DNA of 64,000 nt from Lyophyllum atratum (Eukaryota > Basidiomycota > Agaricomycetes > Agaricales > Lyophyllaceae): assembly GCA_014905825.1 (NCBI GenBank), contig JACGCN010000031.1, positions 1 through 64,000 on the forward strand. The letters are read 5' to 3'. Each line of letters starts with the position of its first letter. Within the stretch, counting starts at the first letter, position 1. The notes under the pieces are model-generated. The model saw only the letters and a program-made list of their open reading frames with translations, had not been told where the DNA came from and ran no database searches. Shown here one piece after another: positions 20,529-31,023 of this stretch. Both the position numbers and the translations under genes were made by a program.

Positions 20529-21407
20529 GGGGGGCCGAAATACTTGGCTGAAAAGACCGATCAAAATGCTTAGTCAGACGAACGACCCATTCCAGATTCA
20601 AAATGCTTAGTAAGACGAACGACCCATTCCAGATCACGAAGCAAACCGGCTGCCCGCCAAAAGAAAAATATCAAAATCAAATTGTTTCTGCGGTACTCGT
20701 CGCCGACGACTGTAACATGTGCAACCGAAGCGCTGAATCAAGTCGCAAATCGGAAGTTTACAATTACACAAATTGCCCCGGCATTGTTGTCGACGACATG
20801 GTCGACCGTCCACATCACACGCAGCACCCGCCTCATTGACCGCCTGCGCAAAACCTGAAAATTTCACAAATTGGCTGTTCCCATCGCCGCCGACGACGAC
20901 GACGACCCACCTCAAACACATACCCAACAAGCGACCTCCCTTGCCTGCGATAAGTGACCTTTAAAAATCAGAAAACAAAAAAGTGGTTGTCGCCGTCGAC
21001 AACGGCGGAGCCGGTGGCCTACCACACCACTGCGAACACAGAACCAATAAGCGACCTCTCTTACCTGCGCTCCGTTACCTTTGAAGCTCAAAACTGAGAA
21101 GAAAAAAATCGACGTCGCCGACGACGATGACGGCGGCGGCCGACCACCCGACCGGTACCACATTCGCAGAGTCCACACCCCCCACCTAAAACGCCTCTAC
21201 CCAAAAAGAACGCGGCTTGCCGTTTAGACGAAAGATTCGCACGGAGGTCGTCGCCATAAAGAACGACGTCTAGCGGGCTCATTTCTTCGCGGTTCCCCGC
21301 GGTGCAAGCGGAACCGCAGACGGTTCCCCCTCCCCGAGGCCGTGGAGGGTGCACCGCTGCGCGGTGCGGTGGGTGCTTCCCTGTGCGGCACAGGGAAGGA
21401 AGAATAT
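20529..21407 (+). mobile_element. Element X, diverged 5'-truncated copy
   Basis: Starts directly after the telomeric repeats. The body (aaaagaccgatcaaaatgc and related) is clearly but weakly similar to the X tail. The last 185 nt (21223-21407) are identical to the other copies. No gene is seen. Confidence 0.65.
21223..21407 (+). other. Invariant 185-nt 3' block of X (copy d)
   Basis: Identical to the other three blocks although the sequence before it is strongly diverged. The junction reads aggtag instead of ggatag. Confidence 0.75.
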
Positions 21408-21410
21408 AGG

Positions 21411-21607
21411 TAGGTAAGTCTAGTCGTTCCTAAGCACCCTACATAACTTGACCATCGACGCTAGAACGAAGCTTCCATCTTCTCAACGCCAACCACCAAG
21501 TCGACCGAAAGGTAAGTCTAGCTATGCCTAAGTACCCTACATAAGTTGACTATCGAGACTAGATCCATACCTCGACCTCTTGACTAACTACCAAGTCGAC
21601 GCCTTAA
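21411..21607 (+). repeat. Two imperfect ~98-bp direct repeats
   Basis: Units at about 21411-21509 and 21510-21607 share ggtaagtctag, cctaag-accctacataa, ttgac-atcga and ccaagtcgac. Each ends at a GTAAGT that could act as a splice donor. Confidence 0.6.
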
Positions 21608-21663
21608 AGTAAGTTTCTCTCCTGTTGTAAGTGTCCGCTCAGTTGTTAACCTCCTTCATAGTC

Positions 21664-22231
21664 ATGAAGTGCACTTACTATTCGCCCAAGCCACGCCTCG
21701 CAGATCGCCAAGGCCTGCCGCTTCTCGAAGTCCCTATCGCTGACCGCCTGACTGTGAGTTTCCTTTTCGTCCTCCCTTTTTCCTCTCCACCTAGGTTATA
21801 GGCCGGAACGCCGGTGCACATTAGAGTCGGCTCGCGAGTTCGATACGGGGTTTTTATCCGTTATGAGTGGAGGAAGGCGTCCGCGGTGGGCGAGTATCGG
21901 AGACGTTTGCAGGCGAAGGGGTTCACGAAGATGCCCAAGGTGAGTCTACTCTAACTGACTTCTCTGAGCGACCGTTTTGATACGCTTCGAGGGGGTCTGG
22001 ATCACGGACGGGGTGCTTGTCTCATACAACAGACGTTGGCACCCGAGGGCTGGGTACTACAGGGGCGACCGCATCAGCTTGGCCTTAAGAAGTTGCAGCA
22101 GGGTAAGTAATTAATTCTCTTCGACGATTCTAAGCTGACGACTTCTCTTAGGTATAGGGCGACGAGCAGTCTACAAATGTATATATTGTGACTCTTACAA
22201 TAAACGGAACGCGTTCTACGGGGACTTGTGA
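21664..22231 (+). CDS. Small basic protein, unknown, four exons
   Basis: Exons 21664-21753, 21802-21939, 22033-22102 and 22158-22231 join in one frame through three GT-AG introns (48, 93 and 55 nt), giving 123 residues. No single-frame ORF reveals it. The protein starts MKCTYYSPKPRL, has a basic middle (EWRKASAVGEYRRRLQAKGF) and ends KCIYCDSYNKRNAFYGDL with a C-x2-C pair. I do not recognise it. A GTGAGT overlaps the stop codon, so further 3' exons are possible, and 5' exons may lie in the direct repeats upstream. It sits between subtelomeric repeats. Confidence 0.5.
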
Positions 22232-22289
22232 GTCGGTCTCGAAGAGAAAAATCTACATTGTAATGACTAAAGACTACACAGGACGTACA

Positions 22290-22412
22290 AGAGCCGGTCA
22301 AACGCGTTTGTATGACGCGCACACGCCTGCCGCCAGCGTTATCCTTCCTTACTCTTTGACGATCGTTTCTGACTCTATTCTATTTGCAGCTGCACAGGGA
22401 ATTCTGAGGCGA
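22290..22412 (+). repeat. Sequence shared with the X tail
   Basis: The runs cgtttgtatgacgcgcacac (22305 on) and tttctgactctattctattt (22368 on) also occur in the X tails (for example 6426-6500), where about 37 bp between them is missing. The locus looks like a source from which X captured pieces. Confidence 0.6.
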
Positions 22413-22667
22413 TGTGCCGTCTGACGGGGATCGTGGAACCCCACTGTGGAGAGCCATTCATGATCTTGTAAGTTCGCCGTTCTCACCGCTCTTCGCGCTC
22501 TCAGCCCTGTACGATCAGACGCAGGTATATCTGGGGATCCACGATCCCCTTCTCTTGCTCTTGATGATGAGGTCGAAGACAAACGAGCAGAGTGCGTATG
22601 TATCGTCCGACGGGGATCGTGGATCCCCATGATGACGGCCGTTTGAAGTTTGAACTCCTCTGAACTG

Positions 22668-23043
22668 GTAAGTCAGTGTCCTTACCTCTACCCCAGAACG
22701 TATATGTGGGGATCCACGATCCCCCTCTCCTTGCTCTTTATGACGAGTTCAATGACCAACGAGCAGAATGTATGCGCAGTGGCTATCACGTAGTAAGGTC
22801 GTTATTGCCAAACTTTAACATGGACACATGGTAAAATGGTTATCACGCACGCTTTGTCTGCGACTTAGCGGGCGGTCCCCGGTTCAATTCCCGGGTGTGT
22901 CTTGGGTGTCTCGTTGATTTTTTTGTCCCAGAATGTATGCATCCTGCTCGTTCGTCTTCCAGCTCATCATGAAGAGCAAGGAGAGGGGGAATTGTGGATC
23001 CCCACATATACGTTCTGGGGTAGAGGTAAGGACACCGACTTAT
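22668..23043. mobile_element. Foldback (inverted-repeat) element carrying the tRNA-like unit
   Basis: Arms of about 110 bp at 22668-22783 and 22925-23043; the outer 35 bp (TGTCCTTACCTCTACCCCAG and onward) are perfect inverted copies and the inner parts are about 80% matched. The loop holds the tRNA-like unit at 22822-22902. It has no transposase. The X tail contains the loop and the right arm of this element. Confidence 0.65.
22822..22902 (+). repeat. tRNA-like unit (copy 4)
   Basis: As at 6513-6593 with one A-box change (TGGTAAAATGG). A T run follows. Confidence 0.5.
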
Positions 23044-23308
23044 AACTCTTCATGAATATGTATGTGTTAACTTGACTCGCATGTACATATTCTAACCTCT
23101 TTGCCAGTAGGTATATGTAGTACCGTAGCGAGATTTCTGAGTGGTGTCTGTTCCCCCTGTAGCTTTTTCTGACTTACGTTCTCATTTTTAACACGTAGTA
23201 TGCAGTGATGTAGTTATGTACTCAATAAAAAAGGTTTTGTGTCGTTAATTCTGGTGAACGTTTGAGCAGAGTGATTCCCTTAGTGTGTTAATGGGGATCT
23301 ACGATCCC

Positions 23309-23549
23309 CACGTATGGCTGTCCCCACTCAATGTTCATGCAAGCAAACTCACCACAGCAGTGCTGCTGGGTCGTACGTGGGGATCTAAGATCCCCACTAC
23401 ATGCTACACATCTCTACGCTATCCGGGGATCCGCACGTATGGCTGTCCCCACTCAATGTTCATGCAAGCAAACTCACCACAGCAGTGCTGCTGGGTCGTA
23501 CGTGGGGATCTAAGATCCCCACTACATGCTACACATCTCTAAGCTATCC
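23309..23549 (+). repeat. 125-bp tandem duplication with GGGGATC palindromes
   Basis: Two copies, 125 bp apart, containing cgtatggctgtccccactca and the palindrome GGGGATCTAAGATCCCC. Confidence 0.8.
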
Positions 23550-23566
23550 TACGCTACTGTGTGCTC

Positions 23567-23838
23567 CCCTACCTACCCTCCCTACCCTCCCTACCCTCTA
23601 CCCTCCCTACCCTCCCTACCCTACCCTCCCTACCCTCTACCCTCCCTACCCTCCCTACCCTACCCTCCCTACCCTCTACCCTCCCTACCCTACCCTCCCT
23701 ACCCTCCCTACCCTCCCTACCCTCCCTACCCTCCCTACCCTCTACCCTCCCTACCCTCCCTACCCTCCCTACCCTACACGATTCTAGGTTTAAATCCCTA
23801 CCTTTCAAAAAAAGTCCCCATAACCCCTAACCCTAAAC
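23567..23838 (+). repeat. Degenerate telomere-like satellite and telomeric repeat
   Basis: About 220 bp of (CCCTCCCTA)n and CCCTACCCT variants (23567-23785), then 40 bp of other sequence and CCCCTAACCCTAAAC at 23824-23838. The C-rich strand is on +, as for a left chromosome end. Confidence 0.75.
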
Positions 23839-23843
23839 TCACC

Positions 23844-24583
23844 TCAGTCTCAGCATTGAGGGATTTAGCAATGTCATCATCCAGCAAGCCAGAAGAAGCA
23901 TTGTTACCAGTGTCTTGGGCAGGAGAAGCAGGAGGAGGGGTGGGAGAAGATGACGGAGGAGCAGTCGGCACCTGAGCAGCACCAGGATGAAAGGCACCGG
24001 CACCCGTCGCAACGATTCCGCTCACGAGATAATGAATGTCATCATATAACGGAAACGGAGTCTTTCGCCATCGTTCAGCCTTCTTGTGGCTCTACATAGA
24101 CATGAATTCCATCTCGTCAATGGTCATTCAAAAAAGATCGATGCAAATACGACGTACTTTCAGGTATGCATCCCAGACATCATCTGTTGCAGTGACCATT
24201 TTTGCCTGGTCATCCCATCCGAAACCAGAACAGTTTCGCAATTTGTGGACTTGGACATAGGATGCCTTGAGCTGGGTGACGCGTGAGTGAAGGAAATGGA
24301 TGGATGGAATGAAAATACGGATACAAGTACGTACATTGCCCCAGTGATCTGAACATTTTGCAGCAGTCTTTTTGTTACCCGGCTTGGACAGCCCCCCTTC
24401 CTCCAAAGCCTTGACAACTGCCACCCATGCCGTAGACTTCCACCCATTTTCAGCCTGAGCGCCCGCCAGCTTTTGGATCTTGAGGGTCTCGAGAAGAACG
24501 GCATCCTTCTCAGAGCACCAAGTCACGCGAGACCGAGTGTTTTCCTTGTCAGCAGAGGATTTCGAGGCTTTGCTGTTGGCCAT
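23844..24583 (-). pseudogene. Myb/SANT-like DNA-binding protein gene, 3' end cut at telomeric repeat
   Basis: Exons 24583-24335, 24271-24158 and 24091-23844 read in frame. The first holds a Myb/SANT-like domain (RVTWCSEKDAVLLETL, W at GWKSTAW, SDHWGN); the second ends with NCSGFGWDDQAKMVTATDDV, typical of the large basidiomycete and plant Myb_DNA-bind_3 family; the third has ERWRKTPFPLYDDI. The last exon ends in a correct donor (GTGAGT, 23843-23838) that runs straight into TTAGGG on the coding strand, so the rest of the gene is missing. This fits telomere healing of a break inside the intron. Confidence 0.75.
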
Positions 24584-25110
24584 AGATAAATAAAGGAGTG
24601 TGTGGTAGGGTAGAGTTAAGAGTATAGATACAGTAAAGCGAGGCAAGAACTCGAATCTCGTTGGTACAAAGTGTTCGTCACAACTGCAAGCCACCGTGAC
24701 AACGAAGGCTGGGTTGCCGAACACTCGCTCACGCCTAAACTTGAGGATCCAAGCCCAAGGTCGTGGGTTCAAGCCCTCAGGGTTACAAAATGTTGATTTT
24801 GGCAGGTAAGCGTGCCCTAAGCCGGGATCGAAACGGGGACCCGGACAGGCCCTAAGAGGTGACTATCGGTGGTACCATAACAGCCTTCTGAACCTACAGT
24901 GATTAATCTTTCATGACACCATACAAATCATTGTTATTTCTATCACTACTAACCCGTAGCCTTCGATTTCTCCTGTCTTCTAACCCTGCGAGCCTCTGCA
25001 GCAATATTTATTAGTCGTACAGCTCAAAAAATAAATGCCAAAGACTTACCCTTCTCAGCCCTTAACTCCTCTGTTAGAACAAAGAGTATGTTAGTTTGAG
25101 AAGCTCGCTC
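24584..25110. other. Intergenic stretch with tRNA-like fragments
   Basis: No gene is seen. B-box-like sequences (gggttcaagccc near 24768; tttcgatcccgg on the - strand near 24820) hint at decayed tRNA genes but do not fold. Confidence 0.4.
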
Positions 25111-25125
25111 TCTGAGCTACTGTGC

Positions 25126-25510
25126 GAGACATACCCCATTTTGGGAAGTGCCAGAAGGCTTCGGGCGGCAGGGAGCCATCGGGGCAGATTCTGAGCCACT
25201 CTGGGGGCATGTCGCGGATGTTGAGAAACCCGGGATACCCGTCCTTGACTTGCAAGCGGTCAGCGAATACGCTAGTAAACAGAATGCGGGACTAACCCCA
25301 CTCAAAATAATGTCGGAGCTTGCCGGCACCGCCGTCGGACTCTGACGCTTGTATGGCGTCCGGACAGAGTCGGAGGAAGATGGAATCGCGGTCCTCAGGC
25401 GGCGCGGTGTTTTGTTGGGCTGCCATTGGTGGCGGAGTTGGGGTCCGCGCGCCCGCGTGGCCTGAGGGTGGTGGCGTTGGATCGTCAAGGGGGTGGGGTA
25501 TCCCTGACAA
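25126..25510 (-). pseudogene. Unknown gene fragment with in-frame stop
   Basis: Starts at 25510 (MSGIPHPLDDP), Pro-rich, then RLCPDAIQASESDGGAGKLR. After HYFEWG a TAG interrupts a frame that continues plausibly with FADRLQVKDGYPGFLNIRDM and PEWLRICPDGSLPPEAFW up to a GTATGT donor. No intron of normal size removes the stop. It is either a pseudogene or has an unusual splice. Confidence 0.4.
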
Positions 25511-25605
25511 GAAAAAGGTTTTTGAGTACCTGGTTGCTTAGATATGTATTGTATTTAATTACAGTCCATTTCCATCTCATCGTTTACCACGTCTGAGCTC
25601 ATTGG

Positions 25606-26255
25606 TTAGTCGATAGAATCAGCAGGAAAGGGAAATTCCGACGAACGTTCCCAACCTTCCTCTTCTGCGGGGTTATGCACTCCGTCAGGCGCCCACAGTG
25701 CCGCCAACGACAGTTTTCCGTCCCCGCCATATGGCCACCCCGGTGGCATATCCCCCAAGTGCTTCATCCCTGGCCAGTTATGTTTATCTAATGGAAACGT
25801 TGAATGGTCAGTTTGACATCTAAAAAACAAATCAATTAGAAAGATAAACACATACGTTGGTACAGGGATTCCTGAGTCAACGGTGTGTCCTTGAGTTGGA
25901 TGATATCCCCGCGCAGTATCCGAAGGTGAACACCCGGCGAGGGCACCGTAAAAGGCGCAGGGGGCGAGGCGGGAGTTGCCTTTTGAGGCAAACCGCCCAA
26001 CGCGGTGGATGGCTGGGGCGTTGGAGGGCGTTGGAGGTCTGGTGGTGGGCTGTCGAGGTCCACGAGGTCATCCTCGGAGTCCACTACTTCCGAGTGATCA
26101 TTATCGATCGGAAAGCGCACACGCTTTCTTGGTAAGGTTGGCTCGGGTTCCTCGAGACGCGCTGGCCCTGGAGCCCGAGTCATAATTGTATATTCGTAAT
26201 GATCAAGGGCGGACTCACTTTTGGTTTGGTTTGTCTTGGGAATTGTACGCGTCAT
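25606..26255 (-). CDS. Hypothetical protein
   Basis: Two exons joined by a GTATGT...CCATTAG intron (about 25855-25775), giving about 195 residues. N-terminal basic KRVRFP then acidic SEDDLVDLDSP and Pro-rich stretches; the C-terminal half is Trp/Pro/Gly-rich (HNWPGMKHLGDMPPGWPYGG) and acidic. I do not recognise it. The C-terminal GDMPPGW style resembles NIRDMPPEW in the neighbouring fragment at 25126-25510, so the two may be distant tandem relatives. Confidence 0.5.
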
Positions 26256-26340
26256 GGGGGCGGGGAGCGGGTGGTTAGAGGATGGAGAGACGAAGTGTAA
26301 TGGTGAAATCTTTGAACTTTCGGGTTCACCTGTCAGAAAG

Positions 26341-27158
26341 TCAGAGCGGCTCTACGTCGCTGCGTGACATCGTCGCACCTGCGGTTTGATTGGAGTTATC
26401 AGCCCTGTTCGATGTGCGAGATGATGACGAGGTGGTCCAGCGCGGAAGGTCGTGCTGACGAATAAGGAAAGAAAAGGAAGTGAGTATCGAAAGGCCGAAG
26501 ATACGAAATAGAAAGGGAAATGTGGAGGACATGACTTGTACGAAGACTCACAGGCGCTGCGGTAGGATCCCGGCCATCTTCGAGCTGGGTGTCGTCCCCC
26601 GCGATATAGCTTCGGTTATCGGTCTGCAGTAGGCAGGAACGGGGGTCAGCTAGGCAGCACGAAATCTGAAGATGGGAGAATGGAATGTGCTGACGAGGGC
26701 GCTGGTGCGGTTCAATGTTTCGAGTCGGAGTTCTAGGGCGCCAGGGAGAACGCGATGAAGGGAGGCAGCGATGACAAGATCCAGTCCATTGCCGCCAGGA
26801 ATGCGGCCCAGCGCTCCCTCCAGCAATGCGGGCTCCCCTGGCATGTACATTCGGTCGTCAGGCCAGGGAGATTGGAGATGCGTCGGAACATACCAGTGCG
26901 AGAAGACACGATCCCGGTTTCGTCGATGGCGCTCGCGACGAGTTCGTCGTTGGCGACGCTTCCCTGTGCTGTACACGATCAGGATGCAGTGAAATCAAGT
27001 GTATGTAGGTAAAGCGGCAACTTACTACGCGCATCGAGCACCTCGTTGCTCATTTCTGGACTGTAGGGAGTGTCTTGCGAGCTGGTGACATCAGACGGTT
27101 CTGAAAATAGGCTGCGCATGCTCTCGTTGCTGAGGGAGGGTCGGAGGATGCCTGACAT
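26341..27158 (-). CDS. Hypothetical multi-exon protein
   Basis: Likely start MSGILRPSLSNESM at 27158. Exons can be followed through SNEVLDA, then SVANDELVASAIDETGIVSS, then EPALLEGALGRIPGGNGLDL and VIAASLHRVLPGALELRLET, then DNRSYIAGDDTQLEDGRDPT, and a last exon HDLPRWTTSSSSRTSN to the stop at 26341, all with GT-AG borders. The conserved-looking centre (ALLEGALGRIPGG) is helical. The family is not recognised. Confidence 0.5.
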
Positions 27159-27535
27159 CGTGGTGGACAGCAGGTAAGCTTTGCGAGAGTCGACCCGGTG
27201 GCAAACAGTCGCAAACGTATCTGGTTTCTTAAGTATCGAAGCCCACTTCCTGAGCTCTGGAGACATTCCAATAGTGTAGTTGCTCGCGCGATTATGAACA
27301 GCATGCTAAAACGAGACCTAAAATAATAACCTGACGCTCCAGATACAAGACAGACTACGATCGAGGCAGATCGGGCTTTGATCCAGACCCTCGGATGGCA
27401 AGGAAACGGGTGTTGACCGTTGTTATTCTCAGATGCCCTCAGCAGAAGTCTGTGCGGGAAAAAACGCGACCACCACGACCTCAAGGGCACGTTGCCTCTG
27501 CCCTGCTCTCCTGACGCCCATATAACGACCCAACC

Positions 27536-29968
27536 ATGCGCCCTCTGACGCTTCACGCCTCAGCTCTGAACGATGACGAGTACGATCTCTACACGACGAG
27601 CCTGAACGATTTGGCATGGGCAGACGATACGGACTCCGGGCAGGCGCACGATGATGCGTATTATGAGCAGATGAAGATCGGGATACGGGAGGCGAGGGGG
27701 TGGTTGAGGGGCAGGTATGCGCATCTACCGCCTGGGGCAATCGATTCGGTGAGTACACGTCCCCGGGTCGTCGTGCCCTCGGGTTTCTCACACTAGTACT
27801 GTTGTCTCTGCCAGATTCTTCGATTCTTCTCGCCGGATTTGAGCCAATCGGATGTTCTCACTGGCGGACAGTTCTTCGCTGGGCTACGGCTCGCTGTGCA
27901 CGCCGAGAACGGGAAGGACATCGACCGGGCGCTGGCGTTTGTGCAAGGTACGTGCCGATGTTGTCATAACACGCGTCATGACACTTATAACCTCTTAGCC
28001 CATCCTTCTACCTCCGCCTCTGCGAAACGACCGTCTGTAGACGTCGTTTCTCCCCGCGATTTCGGGCAACCCCCGCCGACCCCGTCGTCCTCAGGCCGAG
28101 CGTTCGATACCCCGACATCAACACCTTCGATGTCGTCAAACCCATTCTCGGCCGCCCATCCGCCCGTCCACCCTACCCAACGCAGCGACCCACACAAATC
28201 CCCGCATGCCGTACACAATCCTTTTGCACGCCCGTCAGGCGACGTCCTCCGACCGCCCCTGCCTCCACGCAAAATAGCACCTCCGATCCCGCTTATTCCG
28301 CCTCCAAAACACGGCTCCACCCTCCTCTCCCCTTCCTCGCGCAAATCCGCCTCCCCAACCCGACCATCTCCCACCTCCATTGCGCCCGCTCACAGCCACA
28401 CACCCCCGTCGATACCACCCCACCCTCCCGTTCCTCCCAAACCAGCGCACGTCACGTCCACGCTGATGAAACAGTCCCTGCAGGCGAGCAAGGCTGCGCA
28501 GACCATGAAGCGCGCCGAGGCGCAGCTCGAGCAGGAGCGGGTGCTGCAGGTGCTGAAGAGCAGCGCGGTGGTGTCGGGTGGGTACAGCCTTGCGGGTGCG
28601 CGTGTGTCCCGCTCACCCGTTGTCATAGGCACGCAGGTGCGCACCTCGTATAACCGGAGCGTCAGCCCTAATAAGGTGGTCGTGAATGCGCAGGGGCCGC
28701 TGGAGGCGACGTTTCATCAGACGGGGTCCGCGTCGATGTCGACTTCGGACTCGAGTGAGGAAGGGAGGGGGAGGGAGAGGAGGGCGCCGCCGTTACCTAG
28801 GAGACGGAATACCCATACCCAGCAGCAGCCGTCGCCGCCCGTTTCCATTTCGTCGCTGGAACAGGTCGCCCTTGCACAGACTTCGGGAGAGGTGACGTCA
28901 CCACTCCCAGTTCGATCCACCACGAATCCATTCCCCAGGCCCGCAGACAACAACCCATTCCACCGCCCTCTCCCCGACCCGCACCCCACCAAGCCCTACA
29001 CCTCCTCCCCGCACACCTCTCCCGCCCACCCTACGACCGACCTCCCTTCCACCAGGCCCCCAACCCACCCCGACCGGAAGCCGCCATTCACATCCTCGCT
29101 CTTCCACAACCCCTCACCCTTCACCTCCCCCACCCAGAACGTCCACCCAACCCTAATGTCGACCACGAACTCCATGACGACGCCCGAAAGCTCTCCCACC
29201 GCCCGCGTCTTCCGCTCCAAATCGCTACACCACCCTTCCCCGCCCCTCCCTCCCCTCCCCGGGCCTCCACCGCGCCGCAAGAGGCCCGAGAGCGTGCAGG
29301 TGCTCGGGTCCCCTGCGAGCTCCGTGTTTGGCGACGGCGCCGAGGTGGTTCCGTACTATGGTACCCCGGAGAGGGAGAGGGGCGTGGGGATGGGGAGACC
29401 GGTCGCAGGCTCGGGTACTCTCTCGCGTCATACGTCGTTCTCTACGCCTTCGCATGCGCATACGCATAGGAGGCAGTCGTCCCTCTCAGCTGCGTCGATG
29501 GCTACCTATTCCACTTCGCGCTCGGACGGGGCGGGTGGCGGTCCGGTGGCGGGAGGAGAGAGCCCGCTGAGTAAGCTCGCGAGGTCGTGGCAGCCCCGCC
29601 TGGAGAAGGCGCGGTATAAGGCGGAGGCGGGGTTGAGCCGGCGGGGGTACGTGCGGGACGTGAGGAGTCGGAGTCGGGGGCGGGAGGGGGAGGGGGAGGA
29701 GAAGGAGGAGCTCATTCAAGTTGGGGGTGGGGAGGAGGGGTGGGGTGGGCAGATGAGGGGGGCGAAGGGGAGGGGGTATGGGTATGGGAGTGGAGGTGGG
29801 GAGGAGTATGAGCCGCCGAGTGTGGATGGGTTGAGCTTGGATGGGAGTACGGTTTCGGTGAGCGATGAGGAGGGGGAGGGGAGATCGAGGAGAGGGGGGA
29901 GGGAGGGGGTGGAGAGGGATGGGTTGAAGTGGCCGGTTGTGGAGGGGGAAGGGTGGAGGCCGCTGTAG
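27536..29968 (+). CDS. Large proline-rich protein with EH-domain-like N-terminus
   Basis: Three exons: 27536-27748, then ILRFFSPDLSQSDVLTGGQF onward, then the long third exon from about 28012 to 29968; introns begin GTGAGT and GTACGT. The first two exons (MRPLTLHASALNDDEYDLY; DVLTGGQFFAGLRLAVHAEN) match the helix-loop-helix pattern of EH domains (Eps15 homology), which bind NPF peptides in endocytosis; NPF-like peptides (SNPFS, HNPFA, TNPFP) occur within this same protein. The remainder is Pro/Ser-rich and disordered, with a short helix (MKRAEAQLEQERVLQVLKSS). The C-terminus is Gly/Glu-rich with strong purine bias. A role in endocytosis or actin is inferred. Confidence 0.6.
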
Positions 29969-30327
29969 GTCGTTTTTCGGATGCGTGGTATAGGTTCTTG
30001 AAGCTTTCGTTCGTTTCGTTTCTTGTAGATGCTTTCGGTCGATGCGATTTGGTGTTAGTGCTACTCTGTATATGTACAAACTAAAACATATCCTCGTATG
30101 TATGTCCCAACGATGATGGATGAGACTACGCTTCCAGCGTAATTATTCCCGTAAAGCTGGTCTCTCGGGACCTGTTCGTGATCCCGTGGTCTCTACAAGG
30201 GTTGGACATGTCTTAATTTGCACTTGGCTACCTCGGAACCTGTCTGATAGGTACATATTCAGATACTCTATGTCTATACAAGTTACAAGATATCCTCGTC
30301 CGACTTGTGCATTCCGGCGATGATAGA
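29969..30327. other. Intergenic, related to 32280-32520
   Basis: No gene. The stretch 30120-30327 is a diverged direct copy of 32290-32490 (for example cacttggctacctcg, gatgatagatcatac). Confidence 0.5.
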
Positions 30328-31023
30328 TCATACCATTTTGTACCAATCGGAGTCTTTTACGTAGATCGTAGCGAACTCGGCCTCCAGACCTAAGGATAAG
30401 TACGTCAGAGCATGCCTAGATTAATGTCTTAGCCCCATACCATGCTCCTCGAGCAACTCATGGATGACATCTTCCTTTTCACCCCATTTGAATTGCTCGA
30501 GTCTTAGAGCGTCGCGGTCGACATCGCGGAACATTTGGCGACTGAAGCGGGCCCTTCGCGTGGGGATAATGAATTTCACGTCGTCATCGTGCTGCGTAGG
30601 ATAGGTAACAACAAGGAACTTCGTTAAGTTGTCCCTGACAAACTTCGCGAGGACCACGATGGCTAACATGTCATCGGCGGGGATGTCGGGCTCCTGCCGA
30701 GAAGACCATCTTCGGGCCTCTGCTGGAGTGATGAGGAACCCTCCTACACGCCATCTTGTGGGTATATGTGTACGACGAAAGATTTGGTCGGTGCGATCGC
30801 ACAGCTGGTTTGTGTAGCAGCCAGCTTTGTGTGAGCTGGGGCTACGGCTAGCCCAAGGTCTCGTGGTCGTCGCGTTTTTCCCGCCAGCCACTTCCGCCAA
30901 AGGCGTCCGAGAATAACAATGGTCAACAGCGATTCCTTGCCCTCCGCCTCCATCGTGCATCGGCTTGACAACGACAAACTCGAAATATGTTGTCCAATGT
31001 AAGTAACATTTCCGCCGAACCAA
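30328..31023 (-). CDS. Family A member 1 (unknown), start codon doubtful
   Basis: Homologous to 32555-32987 and 37955-38380. Core: RVGGFLITPAEARRW, then LAIVVLAKFVRDN, PTRRARFSRQMFRDVDRDAL and an intron ending CTTAG before GLEAEFATIYVKDSDWY; stop at 30328. In members 2 and 3 the protein begins MRVGGFLIT; here the equivalent ATG is one base out of frame (atggcgtgtagg versus atgcgcgtagg). Either it starts further upstream (open to 31023) or it is a pseudogene. Family unknown. Confidence 0.45.

Noticed and set aside
23526..23975. 149-codon ORF through the CCCTCCCTA satellite
   Set aside because: Translation of simple repeat, not a gene.
24640..24900. tRNA genes suggested by three B-box-like sequences
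   Set aside because: No acceptor or anticodon stems could be drawn on either strand.
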